Shown here one piece after another: positions 10,873 through 20,039 of a stretch of 64,000 nucleotides of DNA. The DNA is from Trebonia sp963822615 (lineage in GTDB: Bacteria > Actinomycetota > Actinomycetes > Streptosporangiales > Streptosporangiaceae): NCBI GenBank assembly GCA_963822615.1, contig CAWGIM010000021.1:806001-870000 (forward strand). The letters run 5' to 3'. A model generated the notes under the pieces. The model ran no database searches and was not told the origin of the DNA. It worked only from the letters and a program-made list of their open reading frames with translations. The translations under genes were made by a program, and so were the position numbers. Position 1 is the stretch's first letter. Each line of letters begins with the position of its first letter.

Positions 10873-11807
10873 TTGGCCACCTGGACCTCCCCAGTCCCAT
10901 CCTGACCGCGGCCGGCTGCGCGGGCACCGGCCGGGAGCTGGCCCAGTTCACCGACGTGGCCAAGATCGGCGCGGTGATCACCAAGTCGGTGACGCTGGAG
11001 CCGCGGGCGGGCAACCCGGCCCCGCGGATGGCGGAGACGCCGAGCGGGCTGCTGTCGTCGGTGGGCCTGCAGGGGCCCGGCCTTGACGGGTTCCTGCAAC
11101 GTGACCTGCCCTGGCTGCTGTCCCGCGGCGCGCGGGCGTTCGTCAGCATCGCCGGGCACACCGCCCGGGAGTACGGCGAGATCGCCTCCCGGCTGTCGGA
11201 CTCGGCCGGGGTGACCGCGCTCGAGGTGAACCTCGGCTGCCCGGACGCCGCCGCGGCGGGCCGGCCGTTCGCGCTCGACCCGGCCGCGGCGGCGGCGGTG
11301 GTGGCCGCGGTGCGCGGCAGCGCCCGTTATGACATCCCGGTCTTCGCGAAGCTGTCACCCGAGGTCAGCGACATCGTGGAGGTGGCCCGCAGCTGCGTCG
11401 GGGCGGGCGCGGACGGGCTGTCGATGATCAACACGCTGCCCGGGATGGCAATCGACCCGGTCACCTTCAGGCCCGCGCTGGCGGGCCTGGCGGGCGGCCT
11501 GTCCGGTCCCGCCGTCCGGCCGGTCGCGGTGCGCTGCGTGTGGCTGGTGCGCGAGGCGCTGCCGGACGTGCCCGTCATCGGCTGCGGCGGGGTGCGGACC
11601 GGGCGCGACGCGCTGGAGCTGCTGCTGGCGGGCGCGTCGATGGTGGCGGTGGGCACCGTGCTGTTCCATGACCCGTCGGCCTGCTCCCGGATCCAGCGCG
11701 AGCTCGAGGAGGAGCTGACCGCGCGCGGGGTGGACCGGGTGGCGGACATCGTCGGGCGAGCCCACCAGCCGGCCCCGTACGCGGCGGATCGTCATACGTG
11801 GGTATAG
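10848..11807 (+). CDS. pyrD: dihydroorotate dehydrogenase, class 1B catalytic subunit
   Basis: It oxidises dihydroorotate to orotate with FMN and pairs with PyrK. The orotate loop SSVGLQGPGLDGF, the catalytic cysteine in EVNLGCPD (near 127-133), and INTLPGMAID with GGLSGPAVRPVA are typical of the NAD-linked 1B class. The length is 319 residues. GGAGGG precedes the ATG at 10848. Confidence 0.94.
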   Translation: MPADLRMRIGHLDLPSPILTAAGCAGTGRELAQFTDVAKIGAVITKSVTLEPRAGNPAPRMAETPSGLLSSVGLQGPGLDGFLQRDLPWLLSRGARAFVSIAGHTAREYGEIASRLSDSAGVTALEVNLGCPDAAAAGRPFALDPAAAAAVVAAVRGSARYDIPVFAKLSPEVSDIVEVARSCVGAGADGLSMINTLPGMAIDPVTFRPALAGLAGGLSGPAVRPVAVRCVWLVREALPDVPVIGCGGVRTGRDALELLLAGASMVAVGTVLFHDPSACSRIQRELEEELTARGVDRVADIVGRAHQPAPYAADRHTWV

Positions 11808-11864
11808 CCCGTTTCCAGGGATAGCCAGTCATACTGGGGGGTAACCAGGTAGCGGCGGCGAGCG

Positions 11865-12837
11865 GTGGTGAAGGTGCGATCCGGCAAGCAGGAGCAGCCG
11901 TCCGCCGGGGGAGCGCAGCCCCCCCGGGCGGACCAGCTGCCGCACCAGCGGCAGTCCCCGCCCGCGCGGCCCGTACTGCCCGAGCGGCCCGTACTGCCCG
12001 CGCGGTTGGCAGTATCTTCTCGGCTGGCGGTGTCTTCCCGGCTGGGACTGCCCTCCCGGCCTGCACTGCCCTCCCGGCCTGCACTGCCTTCCCGGCCTGC
12101 ACTGCCTTCCCGGCCGGCACTGCGGCGGGCGTCCCTGCCGTGGCTGTCACCCCGGCGGGGCGAGCCGGAGCTGGCTGACAGCTCCCCGGAGCCGGCCCCC
12201 GCCTCAGCCCGGGCTCTGACCCCGGACCCGGACCCGGTGCCGCGCGCGGCCGCGGTCCGGACGGCGGCCGCCCGGCCGGCCTCAACCGCCGAGCTGCGGG
12301 AGCTGGCCGAGCTGGATTACCTGCTCGGTGAGCTGGCGGCCCTGGTGCACGACCTCGGCGTGCTGATCCTGGGGCTGATGACGGCGGCGACCAGCGCCGG
12401 CGGCCGCCCGGTGCGCACCTTCACCGTGCCCCCTGAGCTGGCCGAGCTGACCACCGCGCACCGCGAGCTGAGCGCCGGGCAGCGCGACCTCAGCGCCCAG
12501 TTCGCTGCTGGCTACGGCGGCGGCCACCCGGCCCCGGACGCAGCCCGCCGGGACGCAGCCCGCCGGGGGACAGCCCGCCGGGGCACAACCGACCGAGGCA
12601 CGGCCCGGCGGGGGACAGTCCGGCGGGGGACAACTGGCCGGGGAACGGCCCGGCGGGGGACAAGTCGACGACGGGCTGAGGTCCAGCCTGGCCGCGCTCA
12701 CCGAGCGGGCCACCCGGGCGGTGATGGCGGCCGCGGCGGTCAGCTTCCCCGGCACCCAGGCGGGCCCCGCCAGCCCCGCCACCATCGGCAGCCCCGCCAC
12801 CACCGGCGCCCCGCCACCACCGCGCCAGCCCCGCTAG
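11865..12837 (+). CDS. unidentified Ala/Pro-rich protein, apparently frame-shifted
   Basis: No family is recognised. Frame 1 (from GTG 11865) holds a repeat-rich N-terminus, then a plausible helical segment at about 12285-12500 (STAELRELAELDYLLGELA, ELTTAHRELSAGQRDL). After about 12535 that frame degrades to Arg-rich shadow sequence. Another frame then carries a protein-like tail, QPAGGQ repeats followed by SSLAALTERATRAVMAA, ending at 12837. One base indel near 12531-12545 would join the two parts. The first frame continues into pyrF without a stop, but PyrF has its own start downstream. Confidence 0.4.
12047..12118 (+). repeat. 18-bp tandem repeat
   Basis: Four 18-base units of the form ACTGCCCTCCCGGCCTGC encode repeats of ALPSRP. 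Looser CCCCGCCAGCCCCGCCACCGG repeats follow at about 12765-12960, just upstream of pyrF. Confidence 0.85.
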
Positions 12838-13055
12838 CCCCGCCACCGGCCCCGCTAGCCCCGCCAGCCGGCCCCGCCAGCCCCGCCAGCCCCGCCACCG
12901 GCCCCGCCAGCCCCGCCACCGGCCCCGCCAGCCCCGCCAACGCCGCCGCCCCCTCCACTCCCGCCAGCCCCGCGCGGGCTACGAGACGGGGAACGTCGGC
13001 CGCACGGGTGACGTCCCGGTGGGAACCAGCAGCACCTTCGAGACAGGAGACGGAC

Positions 13056-13835
13056 GTGCAGGCATCGCGCTCGGAGACGGCCCCCGGAACCCCGGAAGAG
13101 CCCTCCCGGTGGAAAGGCGCAGGCGCGCCGGGCAAGCGGCTGGCGCCGGTCGCGGTGGCGCTCGACGCGCCCGACATCGACACCGCGGCGCACTGGGCGA
13201 CGCTGGTCACGCCATACGTGTCGACCGTCAAGATCGGACTCGAGCTGTACCTGCGGCACGGCCCGACGGTGGTGGCGACGGTGCGCGGCGGCAGCGGCGT
13301 CCAGGTCTTCCTCGACCTGAAGCTGCACGACATCCCCAACACGGTGGCTGGTGCCGCCCGCGCGGTGGCCAAGCTGCGGCCCGAGATCCTCACCGTGCAC
13401 GCGGCGGGCGGGGCCGAGATGATCAAGGCGGCGGTGGAGGCCGCGCCGGACACCATCGTGGCCGGGGTGACCCTGCTCACCTCGATCGGCGACAAGGACC
13501 TGGCCCAGATCGGCCTCGACGGGCCGGTCAGCGACGCGGTACGGCGGATGGCGGCGCTCGCGGTCGGCGCGGGCGCGCGCGGCCTGGTCTGCTCGCCCCA
13601 GGAGGTGAGCGCGGTGCGGTCCGAAGTGGGCCCGGACATCATGCTCATCACCCCGGGCATCCGGTTGGCCGGGGCCACCAGTGACGACCAGGCGCGGATC
13701 GCCACCCCCGAGGAAGCGCTCCGCGCGGGCGCCGACCTGCTGGTGGTCGGCCGCCCCATCACCCGGGCGGCCGACCCGGGAGCCGCCGCCGCGGCGATGG
13801 CGGGCTCGCTGCGCCGGGCCGCCCTGATCGGCTGA
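13056..13835 (+). CDS. pyrF: orotidine 5'-phosphate decarboxylase
   Basis: It decarboxylates OMP to UMP, the last step of the pathway. The active-site strand FLDLKLHDIPNT is at about 85-96, the N-terminal VALDAPD at about 32-38, and the phosphate-binding LITPGIR and VVGRPIT follow. The DLKLHDIPNT form belongs to the shorter OMPdecase subfamily. The open frame runs back to 11865, but the GTG at 13056 after AGGAGA gives a normal 259-residue protein, so the longer frame is not taken as fused. Confidence 0.92.
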   Translation: MQASRSETAPGTPEEPSRWKGAGAPGKRLAPVAVALDAPDIDTAAHWATLVTPYVSTVKIGLELYLRHGPTVVATVRGGSGVQVFLDLKLHDIPNTVAGAARAVAKLRPEILTVHAAGGAEMIKAAVEAAPDTIVAGVTLLTSIGDKDLAQIGLDGPVSDAVRRMAALAVGAGARGLVCSPQEVSAVRSEVGPDIMLITPGIRLAGATSDDQARIATPEEALRAGADLLVVGRPITRAADPGAAAAAMAGSLRRAALIG

Positions 13836-13877
13836 CCGGGGCGCGTCCCGCAGGCGAGTCCCCGCCGGCTCTCGTCC

Positions 13878-13927
13878 GGTGGTTGGCGCATTGGACCGGC
13901 TATAACCGGCTCAATGCGCCAACCACC
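13878..13927. repeat. 22-bp inverted repeat after pyrF
   Basis: Arms 13878-13899 and 13906-13927 match at 20 of 22 positions around the loop CTATAA; the arm begins GGTGGTTGGCGCATTG. It lies 42 bases after the pyrF stop and could terminate the operon, but no T-tract follows. It resembles in style the long hairpins at 10769 and 28836. Confidence 0.7.
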
Positions 13928-15087
13928 CGGCTGCCCCGCCCGGCTGCCCCGCCCGGCTGCCGGTCGCCGTGCGGGAATGACGTGCTGTCGCCATGGTGAC
14001 CAGTGCGGTCCGCGCTGTTTCCCGCCATTCCCGCTAACTGGGTGGCGGGCTGAGTCCGCAGCGGTCACACTGGCATCAGCTGTCGCCAGCTAACCCGGAG
14101 GTATGTTCGGCGGGGCAAACTCTACCTGCGATGATTCATCGGAACAGCACTGTGATCGGGGCGCTGCGGTAGGTAAAATGTCCTCCTAGGACAAGGCGAG
14201 CGTGGAACAACCCGGAATATGGATAAACCAGCGGTAAATGACGGCCAGGCCAATGCGGTGCCCCCGGCGGGACGTATTGGCCTCCTCCCGCGCGCCAAAT
14301 TCCAGGCGCCCCGCCCGGGCCCGGCCCGGGCCCGGCGACCGGGCCGGGTGACCGCCGGGCCCCGCCCGGCCTGCCCCCGCACAGCCCGCCCCAGGCGGCC
14401 GCGGCCCGGCCTGTCCGCGGCCCGCTGCCCAGGGGGCGCCAGCCCGCTGCGGCGGCAGGCGCGGCCCGCGCGTCCCCGGGTAAGGTTGGCCCGGCAGGAG
14501 CCGGGCAGCGGTTACCCGGCCGGGCCAGCGTTGGCCGGGACGGCGTTGGCCGGGATAGCGTTGGCCGGGACACCGGCAGCCAGTCCCGGACCGCCGGCGC
14601 CGGTCTCGCAGCGGCCCGCTCGCGGCCCGGAACCGGTCCCTGGCGGCCCGGGGCCGAAGGGTGGCCGTCCAGTCTCCCTGGCGCCCGGCCGACCGCCTGG
14701 GAGCGGCCTCAGGCGCCCGGCCGGCGGACCCTGGCGGTCCCGGAAGGCCGCCCGGCGGGCGGCCCGCGGGTACCGCCGGCGTCACCCGGCGGCGGTGCAG
14801 CAGGCCCGGACCCGGCGGCCCGGCGATACGGACATAAAGTATATTTTGCCCAGGTTGCGGCAAGCCATCGAGGAGGATTCCGGCATAGTGCGGCTATCGC
14901 AGCGCGAGAGAGCGGCCACGCTTGCGACCAGGGATCGACTACTTTTAGTAACAAGACGAGTGTGCAGAGTAATATATTTGGATTTGTGATGACATAAACG
15001 GAGGTTCACGTTGCCGAAAGGGTGCTTGACTCGCTAGTTTCCCCTCCCGTCCAACCTTTTTTTCAACGAAACCCGAGGTGACCCCGA
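13928..15087 (+). other. long non-coding stretch upstream of mihF
   Basis: About 1.16 kb without a supported gene. Open frames on both strands (14219-14989 plus, 14186-14863 minus) are Arg/Pro/Gly-rich with no family signal. Visible items are TGTCCT-CCT-AGGACA (14179-14193), three 15-base units of GCGTTGGCCGGGACG (14528-14572), and an AT-richer segment at about 14825-15010. GGAGG then precedes a short TTG frame encoding MPKGCLTR at about 15011-15037. A TTGACT at 15026-15031 could be a -35 element for mihF. Confidence 0.6.
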
Positions 15088-15408
15088 GTGGCTCTTCCTC
15101 CCCTCACTCCCGAACAGCGCGCCGAGGCCTTGCAGAAGGCCGCGATAGCGCGCAAGGAACGCGCCGACGTTAAGAATCGGCTCAAGCGCGGCGCGGTGAC
15201 CCTGTCCGAAGTCATCAAGGACGGATCCACCGACGACGTCATTGGCAAGATGAAGGTGTCGGCTCTCCTCGAGTCGCTGCCGGGCGTGGGCAAGGTCCGC
15301 GCGAAGCAGATCATGGAGCGGCTCGGCATCGCTGAGTCCCGCCGCGTCCGGGGGCTCGGCGCCAACCAGCGCGCTGCCCTTGAGCAGGAGTTCGGTGCGG
15401 ATCTCTGA
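15088..15408 (+). CDS. mihF: actinobacterial integration host factor (mIHF/sIHF)
   Basis: A nucleoid-associated protein that binds and bends DNA and affects supercoiling. The 106 residues carry the family signature: TPEQRAEALQKAAIARKERA, then a helix-two-turn-helix with ESLPGVGKVRAKQIMERLGI at about 64-83. A GTG start at 15088 follows GAGG. In actinobacteria it sits directly before gmk and rpoZ, as here. Confidence 0.95.
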   Translation: MALPPLTPEQRAEALQKAAIARKERADVKNRLKRGAVTLSEVIKDGSTDDVIGKMKVSALLESLPGVGKVRAKQIMERLGIAESRRVRGLGANQRAALEQEFGADL

Positions 15409-15461
15409 GGCGCTTAGCCGGTCAGGCGGGCGGCTGACGCGACCGCCGCGGGTGCGAGGGC

Positions 15462-16109
15462 ATGGCCGAAGCATCCGCCGGTAATACACGCGGAACCGTC
15501 GCCGGGGGGGAAACGGCGCCGGGAGGCGTCAGCCTGCCCGCGGACCGGAACAGTAATTCGCGACTGACTGTGCTCTCCGGCCCTTCTGGGGTCGGTAAGA
15601 GCACAGTCGTCGCGGAACTCCGGCGCTGCCGTCCGGAGATCTGGATTTCAGTTTCCGTGACTACTCGAAGGCCGCGTCCCGGAGAGCAGAACGGTCGGGA
15701 ATATTATTTTGTGGACGTTCCCGAGTTTGACCGCATGGTGGCGGCCGGAGATCTTCTCGAGTGGGCGGAGTTCGCCGGCAACAAATACGGCACTCCGGCC
15801 GAGCCGGTACGCGAAAGGCTGGAGCGCGGACTGCCGACCCTCCTCGAGATCGACCTGGCAGGCGCCCGCCAGGTCCGCGAGGCGATGAAAGACGACGCGC
15901 TGCTGGTGTTCCTCGAGCCGCCCTCGTGGACCGAGCTGGTCCGCCGGCTGGTCGGCCGGGGGACCGAGCCGCCCGACGTGATCGAGCGGCGGCTGGCGGC
16001 GGCGCGGGAAGAGCTGGCCGCCGCGGGCGAGTTCGACGTGACGCTGGTGAACACATCAATCGATGAGGTTTGCCGGCAGATGGTAACGTTGGTCAACGGC
16101 AATCAGTGA
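15462..16109 (+). CDS. gmk: guanylate kinase
   Basis: It phosphorylates GMP to GDP with ATP. The P-loop SGPSGVGKST is at about 39-48, with the GMP-binding SVTTRRPRPGEQNGREYYFV and the lid REAMKDDALLVFLEPPS. The 215 residues include about 30 extra at the N-terminus relative to typical enzymes. The ATG is at 15462. Confidence 0.96.
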   Translation: MAEASAGNTRGTVAGGETAPGGVSLPADRNSNSRLTVLSGPSGVGKSTVVAELRRCRPEIWISVSVTTRRPRPGEQNGREYYFVDVPEFDRMVAAGDLLEWAEFAGNKYGTPAEPVRERLERGLPTLLEIDLAGARQVREAMKDDALLVFLEPPSWTELVRRLVGRGTEPPDVIERRLAAAREELAAAGEFDVTLVNTSIDEVCRQMVTLVNGNQ

Positions 16110-16206
16110 ATCTCGCTGCCCCATGCTCCCGGCTCACCGCCCCGGCGGAACGGCCCGGTTGAAGCGGGGCGGCGGGCCCACCCAAGTCAGTGAGGACAAG
16201 CGACAC

Positions 16207-16467
16207 GTGGCTGTGACCCAGGGTGCCGACGGCATCATCAACCCGCCGATCGACGAGCTGCTCAAGATCGTCGACAGCAAGTACCGGCTGGTTATCCTAG
16301 CGGCCAAGCGCGCCCGCCAGATCAACGCTTACTACTCGCAGCTCGGCGAGGGCCTGCTCGAGCACGTCGGCCCGCTGGTGGAGACCCGCGTGCAGGAGAA
16401 GCCGCTGTCCATCGCGCTGCGCGAGGCCAGCGAGGGCCTGCTGGAAGTCGAGCAGATCGAGGGCTAA
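16207..16467 (+). CDS. rpoZ: RNA polymerase omega subunit
   Basis: A small core RNA polymerase subunit that assists beta-prime folding and assembly. The conserved body is INPPIDELLKIVDSKYRLVI, AAKRARQINAYYSQLGEG and KPLSIALREASEGLL. The frame opens at 16123, but the GTG at 16207, about 7 bases after GAGGACAAG, gives an 86-residue protein close to the Streptomyces length. Confidence 0.94.
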   Translation: MAVTQGADGIINPPIDELLKIVDSKYRLVILAAKRARQINAYYSQLGEGLLEHVGPLVETRVQEKPLSIALREASEGLLEVEQIEG

Positions 16468-16475
16468 GTAGCGTC

Positions 16476-17783
16476 ATGGCCCGCGTCATCCTCGGGGTCG
16501 GCGCGGGCATCGCCGCGTACAAGGCCTGCGAGCTGCTGCGCCTGCTCAAGGAGAACGGGCACTCGGTGCGGGTCGTCCCCACGCCCGACGCGCTCCGCTT
16601 CATCGGCGAGCCGACCTGGGCGGCGCTGTCCGGCGAGCCGGTGACCACCGACGTGTGGAGCGGGGTCGCCGACGTGCCCCACGTGAAGCTGGGGCAGGGC
16701 GCGGACCTGGTTCTCGTCGCCCCGGCCAGCGCCGACCTGCTGGCCCGGGCGGCCGCGGGCATGTCCGACGACCTGCTGACCGCGACCCTGCTCACCGCCC
16801 GCTGCCCGGTCGTGTACGCGCCGGCCATGCACACCGAGATGTGGGAGCACCCGGCCACCCGGCACAACGTCGCCACCCTGCGCGAGCGGGGCGCGATCGT
16901 GGTGGAGCCCGCCGTCGGCCGGCTGACCGGCAAGGACACCGGCCAGGGGCGGCTGCCGGAAGCGGCCGAGCTGTTCGCCCTGGCCGAGCGGATCATCGGA
17001 TTCCGAACGGATGGGGCTGACCCCGGTCCGTCCGCCGCGAGCGCTCCCGGCCTGGCTGGCCAGGAGGAACCCGCACCCGTTCGGAGGCTTGATCCTTTTC
17101 CCCTGGCCGGGAAGCGGGTGCTGGTGTCGGCCGGGGGAACCCGCGAGGAGCTGGACCCGGTGCGCTTCCTCGGCAACTGGTCGACCGGCAGGCAGGGTTA
17201 CGCCTTCGCCCGGTCGGCGGTGGCCCGGGGCGCCGACGTCACCCTGGTGGCCGCCAACGTCGAGCTGCCCGACCCCGCGGGGGCCAAGGTCATCCGGGTC
17301 GTCTCGGCCCGGGACATGCACGCGGTCATGCTCGCCGAGGCACCCCAGGCCGACGTCATCGTGATGACCGCCGCGGTTGCCGACTTCCGGCCGGCCGCCC
17401 GGGCCGGAGCGAAGATCAAGAAGGACGGCACCCTGCCGCCGCCGATCGAGCTGACCGAGAACCCCGACATCCTGGCCGACCTGTCCGCCCGCCGTCGCGA
17501 CGCAGCCCGCCAACGGGGCCCCGGCCAGGACCGTCCGCCGCCGGTGATCGTCGGCTTCGCCGCCGAGACCAGCCCGGACCTGGCGGCAGCGCGGGCCAAG
17601 CTGGCCCGCAAGGGCAGCGACCTGCTGGTGGTGAACCAGGTGGGCGACGGCCTCGGCTTCGGCCCGGCCGACAACGAGTGGCTGGTGCTCGACGCGGGCG
17701 GTGCGGTGACCGGCGTGCCCCGCCGGTCCAAGGACGCCCTGGCCGACTTCGTGCTTGAGCTGGTGGCCGCCCGGCTAGGCTGA
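16476..17783 (+). CDS. coaBC: bifunctional phosphopantothenoylcysteine decarboxylase / ligase
   Basis: It joins cysteine to 4'-phosphopantothenate (CoaB) and decarboxylates the product (CoaC), two steps toward coenzyme A. The flavoprotein decarboxylase fills about residues 1-180 (GVGAGIAAYKACELLRLLK, PASADLLARAA, APAMHTEMWEHPAT). The CTP-dependent ligase follows (VLVSAGGTREELDPVRFL, NWSTGRQG, MTAAVADFRP, VGFAAET). The 435 residues include a variable linker near 180-205. It starts 8 bases after rpoZ. Confidence 0.96.
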   Translation: MARVILGVGAGIAAYKACELLRLLKENGHSVRVVPTPDALRFIGEPTWAALSGEPVTTDVWSGVADVPHVKLGQGADLVLVAPASADLLARAAAGMSDDLLTATLLTARCPVVYAPAMHTEMWEHPATRHNVATLRERGAIVVEPAVGRLTGKDTGQGRLPEAAELFALAERIIGFRTDGADPGPSAASAPGLAGQEEPAPVRRLDPFPLAGKRVLVSAGGTREELDPVRFLGNWSTGRQGYAFARSAVARGADVTLVAANVELPDPAGAKVIRVVSARDMHAVMLAEAPQADVIVMTAAVADFRPAARAGAKIKKDGTLPPPIELTENPDILADLSARRRDAARQRGPGQDRPPPVIVGFAAETSPDLAAARAKLARKGSDLLVVNQVGDGLGFGPADNEWLVLDAGGAVTGVPRRSKDALADFVLELVAARLG

Positions 17784-17890
17784 CCGTGCCCGCCCTATCG
17801 ACCGATTGAATTGCGTCACTGGCCAGCACGGTCACCGGGCATCCGGGCTAAACTCGACCGGGCTAGTTGACTATTGGATGGAGATACAAA

Positions 17891-19078
<1,188 letters not shown>

Positions 19079-19147
19079 CCTCGCACCCCCGAGCAGCGTC
19101 ACCAGCCAACCCCACCAGGCAACGCCACCGGTCAGCGCCGGAGGCCC

Positions 19148-19188
19148 GCGCCGGGGTCACCCGCCAGCACGGCGGGTGACCCCGGCGC
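19148..19188 (+). terminator. 18-bp perfect terminator hairpin after metK
   Basis: Arms 19148-19165 and 19171-19188 (core GGGGTCACCCGCC) pair perfectly around AGCAC. TGTCATTT follows. It lies 69 bases past the metK stop and closes the mihF-to-metK group. Confidence 0.8.
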
Positions 19189-19386
19189 TGTCATTTGCTG
19201 GGCATGCTTGTTTGCACACGATCGGTTACTCAGCGGTATAGTCACGTTACTGGTTCGAACGGTGTGTGCATTAGTCGGGTTTACCCAGGGCTGATTACTT
19301 TTCGCTTCGCCTCCGGGGGGTCAAAAGGTGAGCGCAGAGTAGCCGAGGCCGTGCAGATGCGTATGCCAATGAAAGTGCTATTTCCC

Positions 19387-19414
19387 TTGCGGATGCACGT
19401 GCATGCGCTAAGCT
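19387..19414 (+). promoter_or_regulatory. candidate DUF397 promoter with a palindrome in its spacer
   Basis: TTGCGG (19387-19392) and TAAGCT (19409-19414) are 16 bases apart. The spacer contains the perfect 12-base palindrome ATGCACGTGCAT (19393-19404). A dimeric repressor bound there would block polymerase. A second possible promoter, TTGCAC with TATAGT (19212-19242), has a long 19-base spacer. The remaining bases of the 19079-19552 gap show no gene. Confidence 0.5.
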
Positions 19415-19552
19415 CGTTTTCGTAAGCCCGGGGGACATCCATAAGAGAAGCATCCGGAGTCGGCGGCAGTGCCGACTGGTCCAGCGCTCTGGGTCCTGTC
19501 AAAGCCACGAGCCAGGCCGCGGGCCGGGGAAATCCGTCAGGAGACGAGAACG

Positions 19553-19789
19553 ATGCAGGACATTCACAACGGGATCAGCGCCGCTCAGCTCGACGGCGCA
19601 AGCTGGCGCAAGAGCCAGCGCAGCAACTCCCAGGGGGCGTGCGTGGAGCTTGCCCGCCTGGACGGGGCGACCGTCGCGATGCGCAACTCGCGCGACCCGC
19701 AGGGCACTGCCCTCATCTACCCGGCGACGGCTGTCCGGGCCATGGTCAGCGCGCTCCGCTCCGGAGAATTCGACTTCCTGGTCGGCTGA
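19553..19789 (+). CDS. DUF397 protein
   Basis: A 78-residue DUF397 protein: WRKSQRSNSQGACVELARL, MRNSRDPQG and the ending AMVSALRSGEFDFLVG are all typical. Such genes usually sit beside an XRE-type regulator gene and are thought to act with it in developmental control, but no such gene is adjacent here. The frame extends upstream to 19469; the ATG at 19553 after CAGGAGACGAG gives the usual family length. Bounded by its own promoter region and a terminator, it is probably monocistronic. Confidence 0.85.
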   Translation: MQDIHNGISAAQLDGASWRKSQRSNSQGACVELARLDGATVAMRNSRDPQGTALIYPATAVRAMVSALRSGEFDFLVG

Positions 19790-19855
19790 CGGCCAGGCGG
19801 CAAGACCCGCGAATGGCACTGCCGGACAGCCCCCCGCGGGCGCGGCCGGCAGGCC

Positions 19856-19911
19856 CGCGAGCGGCCGGGCACGGGGAATTGCGGCTTCCCGTGCCCGGCC
19901 GCTCGCGTTTT
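19856..19911 (+). terminator. 20-bp terminator hairpin with T-tract after DUF397 gene
   Basis: Arms 19856-19875 and 19888-19907 (core GCGGCCGGGCACGGG) pair perfectly around a 12-base loop and are followed by TTTT. Confidence 0.85.
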
Positions 19912-20039
19912 GCGGCCGCCCGCCATCAAATCGCCGGCGACGACCGCGTTCCCGCGTTCCCGCGTGAACCCGGGCGACGCCGCGGGCGTCGGCCCGCACT
20001 CGCCCGTATCTGGTCGCTCGTATCTGGTAGGACGGAGAG

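Noticed and set aside
11865..13835. A 656-residue PyrF fusion protein
   Set aside because: Codon structure is lost for several hundred bases before pyrF, and a good GTG start with ribosome site lies at 13056.
14219..14989. 256-residue frame upstream of mihF
   Set aside because: Arg/Pro/Gly-rich, no ribosome site; an overlapping minus-strand frame is equally open.
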